A stretch of 64,000 bases of DNA from Sporosarcina sp. PTS2304 (GCF_003351785.1 NZ_CP031230.1:1240001-1304000); one strand, 5' to 3'; positions 26,479 through 38,317 are shown, counted from the stretch's first letter. Notes: generated by a model from the sequence alone, not told the origin. Numbers and translations are program-made.

Positions 26479-27051
26479 ATGGAAGATCTTTCTCGTCACA
26501 TCGTCATCTAGCGTGGCGATGTATAAGAGAAAGTCTTCCTTTTCTGATTGCACATTTTCTACCGCACGATCTGCATTCGCGAGAAACTCCATATGGGAAG
26601 TAGATTCCAAAATGACTTTCTCTTCCACTACTGGTTCCGCAGCTATCACTTCCTCCTGCGTCTTGACTTCCTGCAAATGTACCGTCCATTTTAGGCAGAC
26701 ACCTCCATCTTCCGCAGTCGCTACCACGTCTTTTACATGTAATTCTAGAACTCCGTCGTGTTCAGGTGGTAAGTCTACATGTAACGGTACGGCATATTCA
26801 AAGTATCCTTTACCATTTTGTACTTCTACATCCTCGATGACTAGACGTTCATCCACAGATTCTACCACTGGCTTATCTTCATCAAACACCACATTTGCGG
26901 CGATATGATAAATACCTTGCAGAAGAATCGCATCTTCCGTTCGTTCTTCAGTAAATCCAGGTGTCACTTTACATTCTGTTGCTTCAGTAAATGCTCCATA
27001 TTCAGCTGGGAAATAAAACGTTTCTTGTACAGTCCATTGATGTGTAGTCAA
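26446..27051 (-). CDS. SpoVID-like spore coat protein lacking the LysM domain
   Basis: 201 aa, beginning MTTHQWTVQETFYFPAEYGAF. It lies between hemL and valS, the position of spoVID-ysxE in B. subtilis. The N-terminal 130 residues show the expected all-beta layout of the SpoVID N-domain: an amphipathic start, AILLQGIYHIAANV, an acidic linker, YFEYAVPLHVDLP and a closing strand. SpoVID guides coat encasement via SpoIVA and SafA. The usual C-terminal LysM module and long acidic middle are absent; the protein stops after about 70 linker residues. Either it is a shortened orthologue or a different protein fills the slot. ysxE is missing. Confidence 0.6.
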   Translation of the reverse strand: MTTHQWTVQETFYFPAEYGAFTEATECKVTPGFTEERTEDAILLQGIYHIAANVVFDEDKPVVESVDERLVIEDVEVQNGKGYFEYAVPLHVDLPPEHDGVLELHVKDVVATAEDGGVCLKWTVHLQEVKTQEEVIAAEPVVEEKVILESTSHMEFLANADRAVENVQSEKEDFLLYIATLDDDVTRKIFHSNNVFVETES

Positions 27052-27116
27052 TCTACTTCACTCCTTTTTTTAACTCAGGCTATTATATGAAAGGCATGAA
27101 ATGTTTAGAATCAAAA

Positions 27117-27160
27117 AAAGTTGTCCGAAAGTCATGTTTGTCTGACTTTCTGGACAACTC
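27117..27160 (-). terminator. hemL terminator, AAAGTCA family (copy 2)
   Basis: AGTTGTCC.AAAGTCA and TGACTTT.GGACAACT pair almost perfectly (27119-27159), followed by TTTTTTT on the minus strand. It ends the heme transcript about 90 bp after the hemL stop. The inner stem is that of the hairpins at 20724, 49983 and 61606. Confidence 0.88.
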
Positions 27161-27249
27161 TATAGTGTGGAAACAATTAAACACTGCAAAGAAGAATGAA
27201 TGATTTTTTGCATTGTCATGTAAGAGAATGCTTGGACAGTACCAACTAC

Positions 27250-28542
27250 TTATCTTTTTAGTTTTGCAAAGACAGTATGGAATGCTTCGACTGTTTTTGC
27301 AATATGCTCTTCAGTATGTGCTGCTGATAAGAACATTCCTTCAAATTGCGAAGGTGGTAAGAAGATACCTTCCTCTGCCATAAGACGGTAATATTCTGCG
27401 AAGAGTTCCAAATCAGATGTCTTAGCTTTATCGTAGTTATTGACGCGTTCATTTGTGAAGAAGAATCCGATCATAGAACCTGCACGGTTGACTGTGTGAG
27501 GAATATTATTAGCTGTTGCCGCCGCACGGAAACCTGCTTCTAACTGATCACCTAATTTAATAAAACGTTCATAGGATTTTGGCGTTAACTTTTTCAACGT
27601 TTCAATACCCGCTGTCATAGCGAGAGGATTCCCTGAAAGTGTACCTGCCTGATATACTGTTCCTGCAGGCGCGACATGTTCCATAATCTCACGTTTCCCA
27701 CCGTACGCTCCAACAGGAAGTCCCCCGCCAATGACTTTACCAAGACAAGTAAGGTCGGGCTTAATACCGAAATGACCTTGTGCACACTTATAGCCTACAC
27801 GGAATCCAGTCATCACTTCATCAAAGATCAATAACGTACCATTATCTTCTGTTATCTCTCGTAACCCTTGCAAGAAACCATGATCTGGGCCGACAACACC
27901 CATGTTTCCAGCGACTGGCTCGACGATTACAGCTGCCAAATCGTCTCCAAATTGCTTAAACGCTTCTTTCACGCTTGCCAAATCATTGTAAGCAACTGTA
28001 ATTGTATTTTTAGCTATCGATTCCGGTACACCCGGGCTATCCGGTAAACCTAATGTCGCCACACCAGAACCCGCTTTAATAAGCAATGAATCGGCATGAC
28101 CATGATAGCATCCTTCGAATTTCAAAATTTTATTACGCTTCGTATAGCCACGAGCCAAACGAAGTGCACTCATCGTCGCCTCTGTACCTGATGACACCAT
28201 ACGAACCATCTCAATGGATGGCACACGGTCAATGACGAGTTCAGCCAATTCATTCTCGAGTAAAGTTGGCGCTCCAAAGCTAGTGCCTGTCTCAGCAACT
28301 TTCTGAATCGCCGCTACAACGTCGGGATGAGTATGTCCTAAAATGAGAGGCCCCCATGATAATACATAGTCAATATATTCATTGCCATCAATATCTTTAA
28401 TAATCGCACCTTTACCACTTTCCATAAAGATCGGATCCATATTAACCGATTTAAACGCACGTACAGGTGAATTTACACCACCTGGCATTAGTTCTACTGC
28501 TTGTTCGAATGCTTGTTTTGACTTTGAATAATTATTTCCCAA
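27250..28542 (-). CDS. hemL: Glutamate-1-semialdehyde 2,1-aminomutase
   Basis: 430-aa PLP enzyme converting glutamate-1-semialdehyde to 5-aminolevulinate. Family motifs: [16 protein letters not shown], the substrate/PLP region [11 protein letters not shown], the Schiff-base lysine in [19 protein letters not shown], and TLSGNPLAM. Translation starts at a TTG (28540-28542) immediately after the hemB TAA stop; its GGAGGAG lies in the last codons of hemB, so translation is coupled. It is the last gene of the hemAXCDBL group. Confidence 0.97.
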   Translation of the reverse strand: MGNNYSKSKQAFEQAVELMPGGVNSPVRAFKSVNMDPIFMESGKGAIIKDIDGNEYIDYVLSWGPLILGHTHPDVVAAIQKVAETGTSFGAPTLLENELAELVIDRVPSIEMVRMVSSGTEATMSALRLARGYTKRNKILKFEGCYHGHADSLLIKAGSGVATLGLPDSPGVPESIAKNTITVAYNDLASVKEAFKQFGDDLAAVIVEPVAGNMGVVGPDHGFLQGLREITEDNGTLLIFDEVMTGFRVGYKCAQGHFGIKPDLTCLGKVIGGGLPVGAYGGKREIMEHVAPAGTVYQAGTLSGNPLAMTAGIETLKKLTPKSYERFIKLGDQLEAGFRAAATANNIPHTVNRAGSMIGFFFTNERVNNYDKAKTSDLELFAEYYRLMAEEGIFLPPSQFEGMFLSAAHTEEHIAKTVEAFHTVFAKLKR

Positions 28543-29523
28543 TTAGTTCTCCTCCAGCCAGCGAGCAGCGTCTTTTGCATGATAAGTCATAATAATATCT
28601 GCGCCTGCACGCTTCATACTCGTTAATGTCTCTAGAACAATTTTCTTTTCATCAACCCATCCATTTAGTGCCGCTGCTTTCACCATTGCATATTCGCCAC
28701 TTACATTGTACGCAACAACCGGTAATAATACATGGTTTTTCACATCGCGAATAATATCTAAATAAGATAATGCCGGCTTGACGATTAGGAAGTCGGCCCC
28801 CTCAAGAATATCGGACTCTGCTTCGCGCATTGCTTCCATACGGTTCGCCGGATCCATTTGATATGTTTTGCGATCGCCAAATTGCGGTGTAGAACCTGCT
28901 GCTTCACGGAATGGGCCGTAATAAGCGGATGCATACTTCACTGCATAAGACATAATCGGAATATGCTTGAAGCCATTTTCGTCAAGCGCTTGGCGAATAA
29001 CCGCTACAAAGCCATCCATCATATTTGAAGGGGCAATAATGTCCGCTCCTGCACGCGCTTGACTCACTGCTGTTTTGGCAAGCAATACGAGACTTTCGTC
29101 ATTATCAACGTCCTCATCGTGGACTACTCCACAATGACCGTGGTCTGTATATTCACATAAGCACGTATCCGCCAATACGAGTAGATCAGGGTGACGATCC
29201 TTTACCGCTCGTGTGGCTCGTTGAATAATTCCCTCATCGCTATAAGCACCCGTTCCAAGTGCATCCTTTTCAGTCGGTACACCAAATAGAATAATGGAAG
29301 GAATGCCGAGAGCAACCACTTCATCTGTCTCTGCTAATAATTGATCGATAGAAAATTGGTCGATACCAGGCATCGAACCAATGGGATTACGAATGTTTTC
29401 ACCTTCTGTTACAAAGATAGGATAGATGAAATCCGCTGCTTTAACCTCTGTCTCCCTAACCATTGCGCGTACATTTGCATTGGAACGAAGTCTGCGGTGA
29501 CGCTTAAATTCTACTGGTTTCAT
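28543..29523 (-). CDS. hemB: Delta-aminolevulinic acid dehydratase (porphobilinogen synthase)
   Basis: 326 aa; condenses two 5-aminolevulinates to porphobilinogen. The zinc-site cysteines are seen in [14 protein letters not shown], and the Schiff-base lysines in [15 protein letters not shown] and [11 protein letters not shown]. The ATG overlaps the hemD stop as ATGA (29520-29523). Length and motifs are standard for the Zn-dependent class. Confidence 0.97.
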   Translation of the reverse strand: MKPVEFKRHRRLRSNANVRAMVRETEVKAADFIYPIFVTEGENIRNPIGSMPGIDQFSIDQLLAETDEVVALGIPSIILFGVPTEKDALGTGAYSDEGIIQRATRAVKDRHPDLLVLADTCLCEYTDHGHCGVVHDEDVDNDESLVLLAKTAVSQARAGADIIAPSNMMDGFVAVIRQALDENGFKHIPIMSYAVKYASAYYGPFREAAGSTPQFGDRKTYQMDPANRMEAMREAESDILEGADFLIVKPALSYLDIIRDVKNHVLLPVVAYNVSGEYAMVKAAALNGWVDEKKIVLETLTSMKRAGADIIMTYHAKDAARWLEEN

Positions 29524-30284
29524 ATCAACTCTTCCTTTCGTTTAGCCAGTGCATGGACTAGCTCGACTAATGTATATGTCTCAGGTTTGACATGTACAGG
29601 CGCACCGGCTTTTAACAAAGCACGTTCTGTCACATGACCGATGGCGCATATGGTAAAACCACTCCAGCTCGTTTTCGGCGTAATGCGTGAAGAAAATACT
29701 TCAACTGCTGACGGACTGGCGAATAACACAGACACTTGATCTTTGTGCTTAATTTGTCTGATCAATTTATCTATTTCACTCGTGGCACTTTTTGTTTCAT
29801 ATACTGTCCACTCCGATACATGAAAAGGGAGTTGCTCCCTAATCAAACTACCCGCAAGCGAACCTTTTAGAAAAACAACATGCAACCTTTCAGACTCTTT
29901 CGGCTTAAACTGTTTGACGAATACATCCGCACTAAAAACGCTAGGAATAAACGACACAGTAAAACCAAGCCTATCAAGTGCAGCAGCTGTTCTTGTACCG
30001 ACAGCCGCCACCTTGCCTTTAAAGATACTCGCTGATATTTCATAACGGACCATTTTGGCACGGAACGCGGCGACGGCTGATTGACTCGTAAATATGAGCC
30101 AATCCGCTTTCATCGCTTGACGAAGCTTTTGCAGATCTGCTTGCTTTACTACTTCCTCCACTTCGATCAAAGGAATTGAAATCGGGGTACCGCCATATGA
30201 TTTAACTAAATCTGCGGCTTCCTGAGATTTTGGCGTTCCAGTAAAAATGACCGTTTCCCCTGCTAACGGTAACTTCTTACGCAT
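29520..30284 (-). CDS. hemD: Uroporphyrinogen-III synthase
   Basis: 254 aa with the two-lobed Rossmann-like HemD layout: [37 protein letters not shown] in the first lobe and [29 protein letters not shown] in the second. It cyclises hydroxymethylbilane with inversion of ring D. The family is poorly conserved overall, but these motifs and the overlap with hemC (8 bp) and hemB (4 bp) make the call secure. Confidence 0.94.
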   Translation of the reverse strand: MRKKLPLAGETVIFTGTPKSQEAADLVKSYGGTPISIPLIEVEEVVKQADLQKLRQAMKADWLIFTSQSAVAAFRAKMVRYEISASIFKGKVAAVGTRTAAALDRLGFTVSFIPSVFSADVFVKQFKPKESERLHVVFLKGSLAGSLIREQLPFHVSEWTVYETKSATSEIDKLIRQIKHKDQVSVLFASPSAVEVFSSRITPKTSWSGFTICAIGHVTERALLKAGAPVHVKPETYTLVELVHALAKRKEELI

Positions 30285-31206
30285 CCATTTCCGCCTTCAC
30301 TTTCTTTATAACTTCAGCGGCTCCTTGGTCGCGTAGAAGCTTACTCACTTCTTTACCAACGGCAACCGGATCAGTTCCTTTCATGGTTTCACGGAATACT
30401 TCAATTGCATCTGGAGACGCAATGAAACCAGTCAGCTCCACTTCATTTCCATCAAATGTTGCGAATCCTGCGATTGGCACTTGACATGAACCATCCATTT
30501 CATTGAGGAATGTACGTTCAGCCTGCAGCTCTATCCAAGTATTTTGGTCTGTCAACTTAGCAAGTTCGTCTAGTAATTCTTTGTCATCTTCACGGCACTC
30601 AATTGCTAAAGCGCCTTGTCCAACCGCTGGAATACAATCATCAAGAGATAAGTGTTCTGTCACAATATCGTCGTCCCATCCCATACGTTTCAGCCCAGCA
30701 GCCGCTAAAATGATTGCATCATATTCGCCGTCACGCATTTTACGTAGACGGGTATCGATATTCCCTCGAATCCATTTAATCTCAAGATCCGGACGCAACA
30801 TTAATAACTGGGAACTACGGCGCAAGCTAGATGTTCCAACGACTGCACCAATAGGTAAATCCATGAAGCGAACATGATCATTGGCGATATATGCATCACG
30901 TGGATCGACACGTTTTGGAATACAGCCTACAGTTAATCCTGCAGGAATTTCAGCAGGCATATCTTTCATACTATGTACTGCAAAATCAATTTCCTTATCA
31001 AAGAGTGCCTGTTGGATTTCTTTCACGAATAATCCTTTACCGCCTACTTTTGATAACATAACGTCCAGAATTTGGTCGCCTTTTGTTACGATTTCTTTTA
31101 CTTCAAATTCAAATGGTGCTCCTGCTTGTTTCATCTGTTCAATAAACCAATTCGTTTGTGTTAGTGCTAATTTACTTCTACGTGAACCTACAATAATTTT
31201 TCTCAC
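30277..31206 (-). CDS. hemC: Porphobilinogen deaminase (hydroxymethylbilane synthase)
   Basis: 309 aa; polymerises four porphobilinogens on a dipyrromethane cofactor. The cofactor cysteine is in [13 protein letters not shown], the catalytic aspartate in AVHSMKDMP, and [16 protein letters not shown] bind substrate. GTG start at 31206 with GGAAGGAAGAG 4 nt away. Sits between hemX (15 bp gap) and hemD (overlap). Confidence 0.97.
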   Translation of the reverse strand: MRKIIVGSRRSKLALTQTNWFIEQMKQAGAPFEFEVKEIVTKGDQILDVMLSKVGGKGLFVKEIQQALFDKEIDFAVHSMKDMPAEIPAGLTVGCIPKRVDPRDAYIANDHVRFMDLPIGAVVGTSSLRRSSQLLMLRPDLEIKWIRGNIDTRLRKMRDGEYDAIILAAAGLKRMGWDDDIVTEHLSLDDCIPAVGQGALAIECREDDKELLDELAKLTDQNTWIELQAERTFLNEMDGSCQVPIAGFATFDGNEVELTGFIASPDAIEVFRETMKGTDPVAVGKEVSKLLRDQGAAEVIKKVKAEMDA

Positions 31207-31221
31207 TATACTCTTCCTTCC

Positions 31222-32037
31222 TTATATCCATAAATGAAATTCAGACAGCGTACTGCCTAAAAAGAAATTAACGACAGTCAAAAGAAATGCAAAAATTGTC
31301 ATCCAGGCAAATTCCATTGATTGCAATTTACCTTTGTAGTTGAAATACACTACAGATGTATAGATTAGTAATACCGCAAACGAACCCATAATCTTAACAT
31401 CCCACACAGACCATTCAGAAAGTGCTACATAGGCCCATTGAACACCGAATAATAAACTGACGAATAAAATAGGAATCCCTGTATAAATAGACATCTTCAT
31501 ACCCATCATTGTTTGATGTAAGTTGGGTAGGCTGGAGAATCGTTTTGTCCATTTTTTCTTTTTCAACACTTTATAAACAAGTAAATACAAGACTGCAAAG
31601 ACAAATGCTAAGGCAAACACCGCGTATGAGAGGATCGCTGTCGTAATGTGTATAAATAATACTTCAGAAATAAGTGAGTCTCCGACTGTGGATGCTGAGT
31701 ATTTTAAGTTTGAAAATACGTGAATCATTAAAAATCCGAATCCAATGATATTTGTAAAGAAGACCATGAAATTTACTTGATAAATCAGTTGGAACACGAT
31801 GGATAATGTGACTAGCAACCAGACATAAAAATAAATACCTTCGACTAGCGATAATACCGGAAACCGCTTCATTTCGATGATATACAACGACAAGATAGCA
31901 GTTTGTGTTACCCATACCGTAACAATTAGCCAAAATGCAATACGTTGCATAGCTTTTTGTTTTTTAAAATAATCTATTAGATAAAAAACAAGACCTAAGG
32001 CGTAGAGGACAATCATAAATTCCTGAAGTCTTGCCAT
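31222..32037 (-). CDS. hemX: HemX, membrane protein that modulates HemA
   Basis: 271 aa with about eight hydrophobic helices (CcsA/HemX-like cytochrome-assembly fold: for example FMIVLYALGLVFYLIDYF at the N-terminus). In B. subtilis HemX lowers the amount of glutamyl-tRNA reductase. The chosen ATG (32035-32037) has GGTGG at 8 nt; an ATG at 32052 gives five more residues and has a weaker site. Followed by hemC; the 314-bp gap to hemA holds a terminator, so hemX may have a separate promoter here. Confidence 0.88.
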   Translation of the reverse strand: MARLQEFMIVLYALGLVFYLIDYFKKQKAMQRIAFWLIVTVWVTQTAILSLYIIEMKRFPVLSLVEGIYFYVWLLVTLSIVFQLIYQVNFMVFFTNIIGFGFLMIHVFSNLKYSASTVGDSLISEVLFIHITTAILSYAVFALAFVFAVLYLLVYKVLKKKKWTKRFSSLPNLHQTMMGMKMSIYTGIPILFVSLLFGVQWAYVALSEWSVWDVKIMGSFAVLLIYTSVVYFNYKGKLQSMEFAWMTIFAFLLTVVNFFLGSTLSEFHLWI

Positions 32038-32366
32038 TGTCAATTCCACCATAAGTTATTCTCTGCCTTTCGAGCGTAACTCTCTCTTTTTTACGTGTCG
32101 GGCTTGACCTTCTACATTGTCTCAAATGTACGTGCCTTCCTGCAAATAATTGCATCTATAGTTAGAAGTTTATCTTAAAGAGCATGTCTTTTTGGAGAAG
32201 CTATTCTTTTGAGTGCGCTTAGACGTGTGTTATGAGCGCATGAGCTTTTGCTAGGAGCGATCGGACGGATCCTATGAACGGAACCCCATGTAGCATACTC
32301 AAAATCACGCAAAAAAAGAGGTCTGTATCGTTCTTGTGAAAGAGCAGATACAGAACCACCAGAGAA
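32038..32366. other. hemA-hemX intergenic region with short direct repeats
   Basis: A roughly 314-329-bp gap inside an operon that is normally tight. It holds the hemA terminator on the right and, at about 32226-32285, short repeated units of the form 'ATGAGCG' (TTATGAGCGCATGAGC, then AGGAGCGATCGG, TATGAACGG). No ORF on either strand is convincing. The units look like the tiny 'TATGAGCG' dispersed repeats seen in Bacillales intergenic DNA. Confidence 0.45.
32311..32357 (-). terminator. Terminator of hemA
   Basis: On the minus strand GGTTCTGTATC ... GATACAGACC pairs with a 16-nt loop and is followed by TCTTTTTTT. It begins 10 bp past the hemA stop, so hemA is probably transcribed apart from hemXCDBL, or read-through is regulated. 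Confidence 0.8.
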
Positions 32367-33743
32367 TTAGTACAAGTAATTTAATTCGTTTGCGTTACGT
32401 TGTTCTTTTTTTTCATTTGCGCGTTTCTGAAGACGTTCTTTTGCCTGAAGTGCTAATTGTTCTTTTTCTTCAACAACTTCTTCAGCAATACCAAAAATTT
32501 GTTCGAAAAGAGCTAGTTTTTCATTTGCTTTATTGTCAGTAGACAGTTCTTTCGCTTGTAAAATAGGCTCTTTCAGCAATTGATTAATGATCGATTTCGT
32601 ATGCTTGTTAAGGACTTTCTTTTCCCGATCTGTTAAATCCGGCATCTTGTTTTCAATACTCAGCATCGTTTCACTTTGGATTCGGCTCGCTTTTTTGCGC
32701 AATGCAGAAATCATAGGAACTACACCAAGTGTTGATAACCAATCTTTAAAAGCAACGACTTCACTTTCAATCATTAAACCGATCTCATCTGCAGCACGTT
32801 TACGCTCTGCAAGATTCGCTTCTACAATTCCTTGTAAATCATCGATGTCATACAAGAACATATTTGCCAAATCACCAATTTTAGGATCCAAATCACGCGG
32901 AACTGCAATATCTACTAAGAATAAAGGCTTTCCTTTACGCAATTTTTCTACAAACTGCATCAATTCATAATCAATGACGTAATCTGTAGAACCTGTTGAA
33001 CTGATTAAAATATCAGCCTCTAGCAATAGACATTGTAACTCTTGCATCGATTTTGCTTCGCCATCAAACTTTGCAGCTAACAACTCTGCTTTAGAGAACG
33101 TGCGGTTAATCACAGTAATTTTACCTACACCGCTTCCTTGCAAGTTTTTGACTGCTAGCTCGCCCATTTTACCGGCACCAAGTATCGCAATATGTTTATG
33201 TTTTAAAGAGCCAAAAATTTTCTTTCCAAGTTCCACAGCGGCATAAGAGACAGATACAGCATTTTCACCAATTGCAGTTTCTGTATGAGCTCTTTTCGCT
33301 GTAGTAATAGCTTGCTTAAACAATTCGTTGAAAACCGTACCTGTCGTACCGATTTCTTGAGCTGCTAAAAAACTGCTGCGAACTTGTCCTAATATTTGAG
33401 TTTCACCGAGTACCATAGAATCAATGCCTGCTGCGACACGTAATAAATGCTCGATCGCGCCATCTTCTTCATGAATAATTAAGTGCGTAGAAAAATCTTC
33501 AATTGGCATTGAAAACCAATCTGCAAGGAATCGCTTTATATAATATCGTCCTGTATGAATCTGATCGACTACCGCATAAATTTCTGTGCGGTTACAAGTG
33601 GAAATAATAATATTCTCCAAGATGCTTTTTTGCTGTTGCAATGTTTGCATCGCTTGCGGCAATTCAGTTTCAACGAATGATAGTTTTTCTCTAATTTCCA
33701 CAGGGGCGGTTCGGTGGTTGACACCGACAACAACTGTATACAT
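32367..33743 (-). CDS. hemA: Glutamyl-tRNA reductase
   Basis: 458 aa; first enzyme of C5-pathway tetrapyrrole synthesis, reducing glutamyl-tRNA to glutamate-1-semialdehyde with NADPH. The catalytic Cys50 is in STCNRTE, preceded by [15 protein letters not shown]. The NADPH domain shows [16 protein letters not shown]-terminal dimerisation helices run to a Lys/Arg/Glu-rich tail that is slightly longer than in most homologues. The gene is followed by a terminator. Confidence 0.97.
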   Translation of the reverse strand: MYTVVVGVNHRTAPVEIREKLSFVETELPQAMQTLQQQKSILENIIISTCNRTEIYAVVDQIHTGRYYIKRFLADWFSMPIEDFSTHLIIHEEDGAIEHLLRVAAGIDSMVLGETQILGQVRSSFLAAQEIGTTGTVFNELFKQAITTAKRAHTETAIGENAVSVSYAAVELGKKIFGSLKHKHIAILGAGKMGELAVKNLQGSGVGKITVINRTFSKAELLAAKFDGEAKSMQELQCLLLEADILISSTGSTDYVIDYELMQFVEKLRKGKPLFLVDIAVPRDLDPKIGDLANMFLYDIDDLQGIVEANLAERKRAADEIGLMIESEVVAFKDWLSTLGVVPMISALRKKASRIQSETMLSIENKMPDLTDREKKVLNKHTKSIINQLLKEPILQAKELSTDNKANEKLALFEQIFGIAEEVVEEKEQLALQAKERLQKRANEKKEQRNANELNYLY

Positions 33744-33874
33744 TAGGTGCTCACACCTTTCAAAAATCTTTTCGTACGATCATTATAGCATACATAGTGA
33801 TCCGGTCGGAATATAAATTGTGAACATCATTTGTCGCCTTTTTTTGTCAAACTTGATTTTTTGCTACTACTTTA

Positions 33875-34456
33875 TTACATGCGGCTTTCAATCTCGCGCC
33901 ACGCTTCTTCCATCCCCAGTCCCAATTCGGATGAAAAAGCGATTAGCGGATGATGTTTTTGCATATTTAACGTAGTACGGACAATCTTTTTATGCTTTTC
34001 CCATTTACCTTTAGGAATTTTATCTGCTTTTGTCGCGATGACAATAGTCGGAATATTATAATGCGACAAAAAGTCATACATCATACAGTCATCAGTAGTA
34101 GGCGGATGACGAAGATCGACAATTTGAATGACTGCACGAAGTTCTTCACGAGCTGTAATATAGCGCTCGATCATTCCTCCCCATGCCTCACGTTCCGTTT
34201 TAGAAACTTTTGCATATCCATAGCCTGGCACATCGACAAAAAATAGTTGCTCTTCAATTTTATAAAAGTTCAACGTCTGCGTCTTACCAGGTTTGGAAGA
34301 CGTGCGCGCCAAACTTTTTCTACCTATCATTTTATTGATAAATGAGGATTTACCTACGTTCGAGCGACCTGCCAACGCAAACTCAGGATAGCCTTCTGTT
34401 GGATATTGTTCCGGTCGAACAGCACTCATAATCATCTCTACATTATGGACTTTCAT
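33875..34456 (-). CDS. ysxC: YsxC/EngB ribosome biogenesis GTPase
   Basis: 193 aa. P-loop [13 protein letters not shown] (about 30-42), switch region [16 protein letters not shown]3 DVPGYG, G4 ATKADK and G5 SSELG. It assists 50S subunit assembly and is essential in B. subtilis. The ATG overlaps the lonA stop as ATGA (34453-34456). Confidence 0.97.
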   Translation of the reverse strand: MKVHNVEMIMSAVRPEQYPTEGYPEFALAGRSNVGKSSFINKMIGRKSLARTSSKPGKTQTLNFYKIEEQLFFVDVPGYGYAKVSKTEREAWGGMIERYITAREELRAVIQIVDLRHPPTTDDCMMYDFLSHYNIPTIVIATKADKIPKGKWEKHKKIVRTTLNMQKHHPLIAFSSELGLGMEEAWREIESRM

Positions 34457-36774
34457 TTCTTTTCCTCCAAAGCGATATCGAGTACTTCATCAGCATCCGA
34501 CACTAGTTTAAATGTTAATTCTTCACGTATGCTATCTGGTATATCATCTACATCACGTTCGTTGTCACTAGGAATAATAATAGTGCGCAAGCCTGCACGA
34601 TGAGCACTGAGTGTTTTTTCTTTCAATCCGCCAATTGGTAACACACGTCCACGCAGTGTCACTTCTCCTGTCATACCTACTTCTCGCCGCACTGGACGTT
34701 CAGTCAAAGCAGAAACCAGTGCAGTGACGATTGTAATACCCGCTGAAGGTCCATCTTTAGGTGTGGCACCTTCTGGAACGTGAATATGAATATCCCATTT
34801 CTCATGGAAAGTGGGATCGATACCAAATTCTACAGCTTTTGAACGTACATAGGATAACGCAGTCTGTGCAGATTCTTTCATGACATCACCAAGTTTTCCG
34901 GTTAATAATAATTTTCCTTTTCCGGGTGATAATGAAACTTCTATTTGAAGGGTATCACCACCGACAGCCGTGTACGCAAGACCTGTAGCCATACCGACCT
35001 GATTAACAGTTTCTGCTTGACCGAATCGATAGCGCTTTTTACCAAGTAATGTTTCCAATGTTTTTGAACTAACAGTCAGACTTTTTTTGTCTTTAGCAAG
35101 AATTTGACGTGCAGCTTTTCGGCAAATACTTGCTACTTGTCGTTCCAATGAACGGACGCCCGCTTCCCGTGTATAATAACGAACGAGCTCCAATACAGCT
35201 TGTTCCTGGAACCGTACTTGAGACTTCGTCAATCCATGTTCTTTTAATTGTTTAGGTATTAAATGACGGAGCGCAATCGACTGTTTTTCTTGCTCTGTAT
35301 ATCCTGGAATCGATATAACTTCCATACGGTCACGCAACGGTCCGGGAATCGCACTTAAATCATTCGATGTAGCAATAAATAAAACATTCGATAAATCATA
35401 CGGTTCTTCGATATAGTGATCACTAAACGTACTATTTTGTTCCGGATCTAATACTTCGAGCATCGCAGACGAAGGGTCTCCACGAAAATCATTGGACATT
35501 TTATCAATTTCATCAAGTAAAAATACCGGATTAATTGTACCAGCTTTTTTCATACTTTGAATAATACGCCCGGGCATTGCACCGATATATGTACGGCGAT
35601 GACCACGTATTTCAGATTCATCACGCACACCGCCAAGTGAAACCCGAACGAAATTGCGACCAAGTGATTCGGCAATTGAACGGGCTAATGATGTCTTACC
35701 AACACCCGGCGGACCGTCTAAACAAAGAATGGGTCCACGCAATGATTTAGTCATTTGACGCACAGCGAGAAATTCCAAAATTCGTTCTTTAACGTTTTCC
35801 AGTCCTTCGTGATCACGATCTAAAATAGCTTCTGACCTGGATAAATCCAACTGATCTACAGTCGCTGCAGACCACGGTAATGTAATAAGCCACTCAATAT
35901 ACGTTCGGATAATACCACTTTCCGCAGAAATAGCAGGAATCTTTTCGAAACGAGCCAACTCACGTTCAGCTGCTTCTTTAACGGATTCAGGCATAGTAGC
36001 TTCTTCCATTTTTCGTCTTAACTCCGCCACTTCAAGACCTTTCCCATCTTTGTCACCTAGTTCGGTTTGAATGGCTTTAAGTTGTTCACGCAAATAAAAT
36101 TCTTTTTGCGTGCGTTCCATCGCTTCTTTTACACGTTCATTAATCTTTTGTTCGAGCTCCATAATTTCTTGTTCATTGTACATACGTGTGATCAACCAAT
36201 TTAAACGCTTTTGCACATCCGTCATTTCCAGCACTTCTTGTTTTGCTGCTAATTTTAAAGGAAGATTCGATGCGATCATATCCGCTAAGCGTCCAGCATC
36301 GGGAATCTCTGAAGCCGTTTTAAGTGTTTCATCAGAAATGCGTTTACTGTTCTTTGCATAGCGTGTAAATTGCGCTAATAATGTGCGCATCAACGCTTCT
36401 AGCTCTGGATCTTTTTCCAAATTTTCATCATAACCGATAACATTTACAATCGGAAAAAGATCAGCTTCTTGATAGGAAAACCATTCAGCACGGTGTAATC
36501 CTTCGATTAAGACGCGGTATGTTCCATTCGGCAGTTGCGTCATAGATTTCACTTTTGCCAACGTGCCAATACGGTGCAAGTCATCCATTTCCGGGTTTTC
36601 TAACGCTAAATCCCGCTGCATAGCTAAAAACACTTCATTATTTTCAGAAACTGCTTGTTCAAGAGCATAAATTGAACGCTCGCGACCCACGTCTATATGT
36701 AAAACCATTGTTGGATAAACGATCACTCCGCGGAGTGGCAATAAAGGGATGTTATTTTTTTGAATATTCGGCAT
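34453..36774 (-). CDS. lon: ATP-dependent protease LonA
   Basis: 773 aa: N-terminal substrate domain (about 1-200), AAA+ module with Walker [10 protein letters not shown] (about 350) and the [18 protein letters not shown] region, then the Ser/Lys protease domain with PKDGPSAG (catalytic Ser) and the Lys in [14 protein letters not shown]. It degrades misfolded and regulatory proteins in the cytoplasm. ATG 36774 has GGAGGTGG. Upstream, the lonB gene that separates it from clpX in B. subtilis is missing. Confidence 0.97.
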   Translation of the reverse strand: MPNIQKNNIPLLPLRGVIVYPTMVLHIDVGRERSIYALEQAVSENNEVFLAMQRDLALENPEMDDLHRIGTLAKVKSMTQLPNGTYRVLIEGLHRAEWFSYQEADLFPIVNVIGYDENLEKDPELEALMRTLLAQFTRYAKNSKRISDETLKTASEIPDAGRLADMIASNLPLKLAAKQEVLEMTDVQKRLNWLITRMYNEQEIMELEQKINERVKEAMERTQKEFYLREQLKAIQTELGDKDGKGLEVAELRRKMEEATMPESVKEAAERELARFEKIPAISAESGIIRTYIEWLITLPWSAATVDQLDLSRSEAILDRDHEGLENVKERILEFLAVRQMTKSLRGPILCLDGPPGVGKTSLARSIAESLGRNFVRVSLGGVRDESEIRGHRRTYIGAMPGRIIQSMKKAGTINPVFLLDEIDKMSNDFRGDPSSAMLEVLDPEQNSTFSDHYIEEPYDLSNVLFIATSNDLSAIPGPLRDRMEVISIPGYTEQEKQSIALRHLIPKQLKEHGLTKSQVRFQEQAVLELVRYYTREAGVRSLERQVASICRKAARQILAKDKKSLTVSSKTLETLLGKKRYRFGQAETVNQVGMATGLAYTAVGGDTLQIEVSLSPGKGKLLLTGKLGDVMKESAQTALSYVRSKAVEFGIDPTFHEKWDIHIHVPEGATPKDGPSAGITIVTALVSALTERPVRREVGMTGEVTLRGRVLPIGGLKEKTLSAHRAGLRTIIIPSDNERDVDDIPDSIREELTFKLVSDADEVLDIALEEKK

Positions 36775-36835
36775 TACAAGCCACCTCCAATAAGTTATGT
36801 ATAGTATGTATCTTGCGTAATGTAATCATATGTAT

Positions 36836-36887
36836 GAAAAAGCCGACTTCCGAGCGTCGAATTACGCATCGGTAGAGCCGGCTTTTT
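36836..36887 (-). terminator. Terminator of clpX
   Basis: On the minus strand AAAAGCCGG.. and ..CGGCTTTTT with an inner CCGA/TCGG stem (36838-36885) are followed by TTTTTC. It lies just beyond the clpX stop in the space where lonB would be. Confidence 0.78.
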
Positions 36888-36900
36888 TGCCTTTTCGGCG

Positions 36901-38169
36901 TTATGCGGTATTTTTTTCTTTATCTACGTCATAAATGGTTCCATCTTCTTTATAAAGAATTGGAGTGGCTTTACCTTGGACAGAATCCTTCGTAATGACA
37001 CATTCCTTCACTTCTTCGAGAGATGGCAAGTCGTACATGACGTCAAGCATAATATTTTCAATAATAGAACGTAATCCACGAGCACCCGTTTTACGAGCGA
37101 TTGCTTCTCGTGCAATTTCTAATAATGCGTCTTCCTCAAATCGAAGTGCCACATCATCAAGTTCTACCATCTTTTGGTATTGTTTTACTATTGCATTTTT
37201 AGGTACCGTTAGAATTTGATACAGCGTATCGACATCTAATGCATCTAACGTAGCAATTACAGGTAAACGACCGATGAATTCCGGAATTAAGCCAAACGCT
37301 TGTAGATCTTCTGGAATCAATTTAGACAATAGACTTTCATTTTCATCGATTTCGTTGTTTGGATCTGTCCCGAAACCAATGACTTTACGTCCAATACGAC
37401 GCTTGACGATATCTTCAATACCGTCGAATGCCCCACCGACTACGAAAAGAATATTCGTCGTATCAATTTGCAAGAATTCTTGGTGTGGATGCTTACGTCC
37501 GCCTTGTGGTGGTACGCTAGCTACTGTTCCTTCCAAGATTTTCAGTAATGCTTGTTGAACACCTTCACCAGAAACATCACGTGTAATTGAAGCGTTCTCT
37601 GATTTGCGGGCTACTTTATCGATTTCGTCAATATAGATAATTCCTTTTTCAGCTTTTTCAATATCAAAATCAGCCGCTTGAATTAATTTCAAAAGAATAT
37701 TTTCTACATCTTCCCCAACGTAACCTGCTTCAGTTAATGAAGTGGCATCTGCAATCGCAAATGGAACATCCAAGATTCTAGCCAACGTTTGAGCAAGTAA
37801 TGTTTTACCGCTACCTGTTGGTCCGATCAAGACGATATTCGATTTTGCTAATTCGACGTCATCAATTTTACTGCCTGAGTTTACACGCTTATAATGATTA
37901 TAAACGGCTACAGCGAGTGATTTTTTTGCGCGATCCTGCCCGATGATGTATTCATCGAGGATGCTTTGGATTTCTCTCGGTTTCGGAACATCTTTCAGTT
38001 CGAAGCCTTCCTCTAGACCGACTTCTTCCTCAACGATTTCCGCACAAAGTTCAACGCATTCATCACAAATATATACACCTTGACCTGCTACTAATTTACG
38101 GACTTGATCTTGAGATTTACCGCAAAAAGAACAACTCAAGTTATCATTTTCATCATTAAATTTGAACAT
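36901..38169 (-). CDS. clpX: ClpX, ATPase subunit of the ClpXP protease
   Basis: 422 aa. Zinc-binding N-domain with Cys13, Cys16, Cys35 and Cys38, Walker [13 protein letters not shown], the pore loop GYVGEDVE, Walker [10 protein letters not shown], and an IGF-type ClpP-binding loop (KVIGFGTD). It unfolds tagged substrates for ClpP. ATG 38169 has AGGGG at 8 nt and gives the MFKFN start conserved in Bacillales; a GTG 9 bases earlier is rejected. Confidence 0.97.
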   Translation of the reverse strand: MFKFNDENDNLSCSFCGKSQDQVRKLVAGQGVYICDECVELCAEIVEEEVGLEEGFELKDVPKPREIQSILDEYIIGQDRAKKSLAVAVYNHYKRVNSGSKIDDVELAKSNIVLIGPTGSGKTLLAQTLARILDVPFAIADATSLTEAGYVGEDVENILLKLIQAADFDIEKAEKGIIYIDEIDKVARKSENASITRDVSGEGVQQALLKILEGTVASVPPQGGRKHPHQEFLQIDTTNILFVVGGAFDGIEDIVKRRIGRKVIGFGTDPNNEIDENESLLSKLIPEDLQAFGLIPEFIGRLPVIATLDALDVDTLYQILTVPKNAIVKQYQKMVELDDVALRFEEDALLEIAREAIARKTGARGLRSIIENIMLDVMYDLPSLEEVKECVITKDSVQGKATPILYKEDGTIYDVDKEKNTA

Positions 38170-38194
38170 TATGCTCACCCCTATTCAAGTGAAT

Positions 38195-38223
38195 ATACTA
38201 CAAGATTCCCATGACTTAATCAA
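38195..38223 (-). promoter_or_regulatory. Sigma-A-type promoter of clpX
   Basis: Minus strand TTGATT (38218-38223), 17-nt spacer, TAGTAT (38195-38200), about 25 bp above the clpX ATG. No CtsR-type heptad repeat was seen near it. Confidence 0.55.
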
Positions 38224-38317
38224 CTATTTAGAACTTGACACCAAAATATGTATGCTCTATATGCACTAGCTTGCGGAGTTTTTCTCTTACTATGCACATA
38301 AGCTTTCTTTTAAGAAA

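Noticed and set aside
36836-38230. CtsR operator (tandem GGTCAAA heptads) at lonA or clpX
   Set aside because: No heptad repeat was found by eye in either upstream region.
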